Shown piece after piece: positions 61,569 to 64,000 of a stretch of 64,000 bases of DNA. Origin of the DNA: Guptibacillus hwajinpoensis (GTDB taxonomy: Bacteria; Bacillota; Bacilli; Bacillales; Guptibacillaceae). A program made the translations under genes and the position numbers. The stretch's first letter is position 1, and every line of letters begins with the position of its first letter. The notes below the pieces were generated by a model. The model did no database searches and had not been told where the DNA came from. It saw only the letters and a program-made list of their open reading frames with translations. The stretch covers positions 372,001 through 436,000 of the forward strand of contig NZ_JAIVKU010000004.1 in assembly GCF_020524165.1 (NCBI RefSeq). Direction: 5' to 3'.

Positions 61569-62645
61569 ATGGACAGTTTAACAATTAATACAAACAGCGG
61601 TAGTTATTCTGTATATATCGGTACTGGAATTCGCAACAAGTGGAGAGAGCTGATTGATTACGCTTCTTACTCCAGTTTTTTCATTGTTACAGATGAAGCG
61701 GTTGAAGCAAGATATTTATCATCTATTCAAGGGCATGAGGATATCCCAACTTTTGTGGTGCCTTCTGGAGAAGGATCGAAATCTTTCGCAATGTATCATC
61801 AGGTAATGACGGCATTACTTAAAGCTGACTTGGATCGAAAATCCTGCATCATTGCTCTTGGTGGTGGGGTAGTCGGCGATCTAGCCGGCTTTGCTGCCGC
61901 TACATATATGAGAGGTATTGACTTTATTCAGATTCCTACAACGCTATTAGCTCATGATTCAAGCGTGGGCGGGAAGACAGGCATAAACCATGAAGTAGGT
62001 AAGAATTTAATTGGTGCTTTTCATCAGCCATCAGCCGTTATTTTTGATACAGAGTGTTTAAGAACCCTACCAGATCAAGAATGGCGTTCAGGCTTTAGTG
62101 AAGTGATCAAGCATGCACTCATACATGATGAACATTTCCTCCAATGGCTAATGAAGAGAGGAAAGAGGGTCCAGGACTACACAGATGAAGAGCTTCAATT
62201 CATTATTAAGAAGGGCATTAGTGTGAAGGGCGCTATCGTAAAGGAAGATGAGCATGAAAAAGGAATTAGAGCTTACTTGAATTTTGGTCATACGCTTGGT
62301 CACGCAATTGAATCTGAGCTTGGTTATGGAACCATGACTCATGGAGAAGCGGTTGCTATAGGAATGATTTATGCCCTCAAGTTAAGTGAGGAATATTTCC
62401 AAACCACGCTTCGTATGGATGAAATAACAAAATGGTTTCAAGAAATTGGCCTTCCCACCGCTGTTCCTAAAGAGCTTAGTACCAACAAGTTAGTTGAACG
62501 TATGAAGAAAGACAAAAAAGCGGAAAACAAAACATTACAGTTTGTTTTATTAAAGAAGATTGGTCAGCCTGTTAAGGTGAAGATAGACGATGAAGATGCC
62601 CTTGAACTGCTTCGGTCAAGTATAGAAGGGAGTGGCGCACATTGA
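61569..62645 (+). CDS. aroB: 3-Dehydroquinate synthase
   Basis: NAD- and metal-dependent second step of the shikimate pathway. 358 residues (B. subtilis 362) with GGGVVGDLAGFAAATYMRG, PTTLLAHDSSVGGKTGIN, metal ligands in GFSEVIKHALIHD (Glu) and FGHTLGHAIE/MTHGEAVAIGM (His). GGGAG precedes the ATG. Its stop overlaps the aroH TTG (TTGA). Confidence 0.96.
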   Translation: MDSLTINTNSGSYSVYIGTGIRNKWRELIDYASYSSFFIVTDEAVEARYLSSIQGHEDIPTFVVPSGEGSKSFAMYHQVMTALLKADLDRKSCIIALGGGVVGDLAGFAAATYMRGIDFIQIPTTLLAHDSSVGGKTGINHEVGKNLIGAFHQPSAVIFDTECLRTLPDQEWRSGFSEVIKHALIHDEHFLQWLMKRGKRVQDYTDEELQFIIKKGISVKGAIVKEDEHEKGIRAYLNFGHTLGHAIESELGYGTMTHGEAVAIGMIYALKLSEEYFQTTLRMDEITKWFQEIGLPTAVPKELSTNKLVERMKKDKKAENKTLQFVLLKKIGQPVKVKIDDEDALELLRSSIEGSGAH

Positions 62646-63004
62646 TTCGAGGGATTAGAGGAGCAACGACAGTTAACCTTAATGAAAAAGAGGAAATTAT
62701 TCGTGCCACAACGACATTACTAGAACAATTAATCGAACATAATGAAATTGATCCTGCTATGGTGGCGTCTATTCAGTTTACGATGACGGGAGATTTAGAT
62801 GCTGTGTTTCCTGCTGAAGCAGTTCGAGCATTTAAAGGGTGGTCGAATGTTCCGTTGCTTTGCTCATCGGAAATCCCTGTTCAGGGAGCGCTACCACTGT
62901 GCATTCGATTGTTAATGACCGTAAATACAACAAGTGACCAGGAAGAAATCAATCATGTTTATTTAGAGAAGGCTGTGACACTCCGTCCAGACCTTGCAAG
63001 TTGA
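62642..63004 (+). CDS. aroH: Chorismate mutase (AroH type)
   Basis: Converts chorismate to prephenate. 120-residue trimeric AroH-class enzyme (B. subtilis 127) with IRGIRGATTVNLNEKEEI and C-terminal VYLEKAVTLRPDL. TTG start overlapping the aroB stop, with GAAGGGAGTGG upstream. Its own stop codon lies within the -35 of the trp promoter. Confidence 0.94.
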   Translation: MIRGIRGATTVNLNEKEEIIRATTTLLEQLIEHNEIDPAMVASIQFTMTGDLDAVFPAEAVRAFKGWSNVPLLCSSEIPVQGALPLCIRLLMTVNTTSDQEEINHVYLEKAVTLRPDLAS

Positions 63005-63029
63005 CAAATTTGTATCATCATACTAGTAT
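63001..63029 (+). promoter_or_regulatory. trp operon promoter
   Basis: Perfect -35 TTGACA (63001-63006), overlapping the aroH stop, and TAGTAT (63024-63029), 17 bases apart. The start point would be near 63036, just ahead of the triplet repeats. B. subtilis likewise has a trp promoter between aroH and trpE. Confidence 0.72.
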
Positions 63030-63068
63030 AGAAATAAGTTTAGAGCAGAGGCAATAATTAGGTGTTAT

Positions 63069-63115
63069 GAGTTGAGAGAGCAGAGAATAGGATAGTTGAG
63101 TTGAGGAGAGCTTAG
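63069..63115 (+). promoter_or_regulatory. TRAP-binding site of the trp leader
   Basis: Ten GAG or TAG triplets begin at 63069, 63074, 63078, 63083, 63088, 63093, 63098, 63103, 63108 and 63113; all but one step are exactly five bases. Further triplets at 63043, 63048 and 63059 may fill the eleventh place. The last one, TAG 63113, lies in a segment (63112-63119) able to pair with the terminator 5' arm (63133-63140), forming an antiterminator. Confidence 0.93.
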
Positions 63116-63131
63116 AGGGATACGTCTATAC

Positions 63132-63160
63132 ACCCCCTGAGGTTATTCAGGGGGTTTTTT
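63132..63160 (+). terminator. trp attenuator terminator
   Basis: ACCCCCTGA (63132-63140) pairs with TCAGGGGGT (63147-63155), loop GGTTAT, followed by six Ts. It is the expected target of TRAP attenuation. Confidence 0.94.
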
Positions 63161-63256
63161 ATATACCCTTTTATTAAATATGTAACAATCAGACAATTCT
63201 CGTCTGTTATTTGTTATACCACTTTATTTTAAATCCTCGGAATACTCAGGTTTCCA

Positions 63257-63283
63257 TTCTCCATAACAAATCATGGAGAGGTG
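63257..63283 (+). promoter_or_regulatory. Hairpin masking the trpE ribosome-binding site
   Basis: TTCTCCAT (63257-63264) pairs with ATGGAGAG (63273-63280, one G-U), loop AACAAATC. The 3' arm contains the trpE Shine-Dalgarno GGAGAGGTG (63275-63283). In B. subtilis TRAP represses trpE translation through such a sequestering hairpin. Confidence 0.65.
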
Positions 63284-63289
63284 AGAAAG

Positions 63290-64000
63290 TTGACTACAGA
63301 TTATTCTTCTTTTCAAAGAGATGCCACACAGTTTGGCATGATTCCAATTATGAAGTCGTATTTTCTTGATACGGCTACACCCATACAAATATTCCAAAAT
63401 ATAGGCAAGCGGGCAAGCTTCTTATTAGAGAGTAGTGATCAAGAATCTAGATGGTCACGTTACTCTTTTATTGGCGTCGATCCAATTTATTCTTTAATTG
63501 AACAACGAGGGAATTTTGTGGTTATCGATGCAACTGGGAACGAAATTCTTCAACGAAATGATTTTCAATCAGGTGTAAAAGCCCTATTTAACTATCTAAA
63601 TCCAAAACTTCCAGATCATGATTTTCCTTTCTATGGTGGTGCTGTTGGCTATATCGGTTATGACGCTGTTAGTCAGTTTGATAAAATTCCCCTTCATCCA
63701 GGTCGAGATGAAGAGATGCCGCTCGTACATTTCATTGTTTGTGAGAATTTAGTCATCTTTGATCATCATTTAAAACGATTAACGGTTTGTCATCATGCGA
63801 GATTAACAGAAGGAGCGGATGTTGAAAAGATTTACAACAATGCTTTCTCCGTGATGGAAGAGCTCGTGACCCTTTCGTCAAAGTCAAACCAATCGGAAGT
63901 GATGGTTCTACCTGAAGATGCTTCTCATGAAGTGGATTTCTCACAAATTAAATCAAATTATGAAAAGCAGCAATTCTTAAATGATGTAAATAAAATCAAA
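63290..64000 (+). CDS. trpE: Anthranilate synthase component I (5' part)
   Basis: The first 237 codons of TrpE; the gene runs off the window. It uses chorismate, made by the aro genes just upstream, for the first committed step of tryptophan. The feedback-binding LLES motif (FLLESSD) is near residue 46, followed by WSRYSFIGVDP and GGAVGYIGYDAV. TTG 63290 has GGAGAGGTG 7 bases upstream; GTG 63281 in frame lies inside that site. Confidence 0.94.
   Translation, partial: MTTDYSSFQRDATQFGMIPIMKSYFLDTATPIQIFQNIGKRASFLLESSDQESRWSRYSFIGVDPIYSLIEQRGNFVVIDATGNEILQRNDFQSGVKALFNYLNPKLPDHDFPFYGGAVGYIGYDAVSQFDKIPLHPGRDEEMPLVHFIVCENLVIFDHHLKRLTVCHHARLTEGADVEKIYNNAFSVMEELVTLSSKSNQSEVMVLPEDASHEVDFSQIKSNYEKQQFLNDVNKIK

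Overview
The window is a stretch of core chromosome from a spore-forming, low-GC member of the Bacillaceae. Dozens of genes match Bacillus subtilis families and stand in nearly the B. subtilis order (spoVA operon to lysA to rib to scpAB to dacB-spmAB to resABCDE to serA/fer to ypb genes to gudB/ypdA/prsW/sleB/ypeB/cmk to der/gpsA/spoIVA/hbs/mtrB/hepST/ndk/aro/trp). Translated proteins match mostly in length and motifs. I saw no rRNA, tRNA, CRISPR array, IS element or prophage, so the novelty lies in regulation, small genes and a few departures from the B. subtilis order.

Layout: (1) 1-4.1 kb: end of the spoVA operon (Ca-dipicolinate channel), then lysA behind a lysine riboswitch and terminator. 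(2) 4.2-9.5 kb: ppiB, then ribD-ribE-ribBA-ribH under an FMN riboswitch, with ribT and ypuF. (3) 9.7-19.9 kb: scpA-scpB, a small unknown gene, a type III polyketide synthase/methyltransferase pair, sigma-E-type dacB-spmA-spmB, rluB and resABC (cytochrome c maturation). (4) 20-25.6 kb: resD-resE, a HisJ-like phosphatase, serA and fer (both minus). (5) 25.7-33.7 kb: ypbB-recS-ypbD-(short ypbE-like)-ypbF, a CBS/ACT protein, an unknown membrane protein with ypbG, a MerR/cobalamin-binding regulator resembling the CarH photoreceptor, and mecB. (6) 33.7-40 kb: PIG-L deacetylase, ddl, gudB, ypdA, ansA, prsW. (7) 40-54.4 kb: sleB-ypeB-ypfB, cmk-plsC-ypfD, ypzI, yphA-seaA-ypzH, der, plsY-gpsA, a SpoVIF-family gene, yphE-yphF, spoIVA, hbs. 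(8) 54.5-64 kb: folE-mtrB, hepS-menG-hepT, ndk, an amidase (minus), aroF-aroB-aroH, the trp leader and the 5' part of trpE.

How the parts work together: sporulation and germination genes are spread through the window (spoVA, dacB/spmAB, sleB/ypeB, seaA, SpoVIF-family, spoIVA), several with recognisable sigma-E, sigma-K or sigma-G promoter elements. Respiration is served by resA-E, menG, hepS/hepT and fer. The shikimate genes aroF/B/H feed the trp operon, whose leader carries ten regularly spaced GAG/TAG triplets. The TRAP protein that would bind them is encoded by mtrB 8 kb upstream.

Most interesting: the CarH-like regulator is preceded by four tandem 11-bp repeats laid over its own -35 and -10 elements (31950-31993), the arrangement expected for an autoregulated B12/light switch. 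CarH is known in other bacilli, so this is a new instance of a known system. I found no convincing entirely undescribed system. Weaker leads are a C6/G8 structure over the ypbF ribosome-binding site, a 16-codon reading frame ahead of der, a truncated YpbE, and palindromes upstream of ddl and mecB. Homology statements rest on my recollection of B. subtilis sequences, not on a search.
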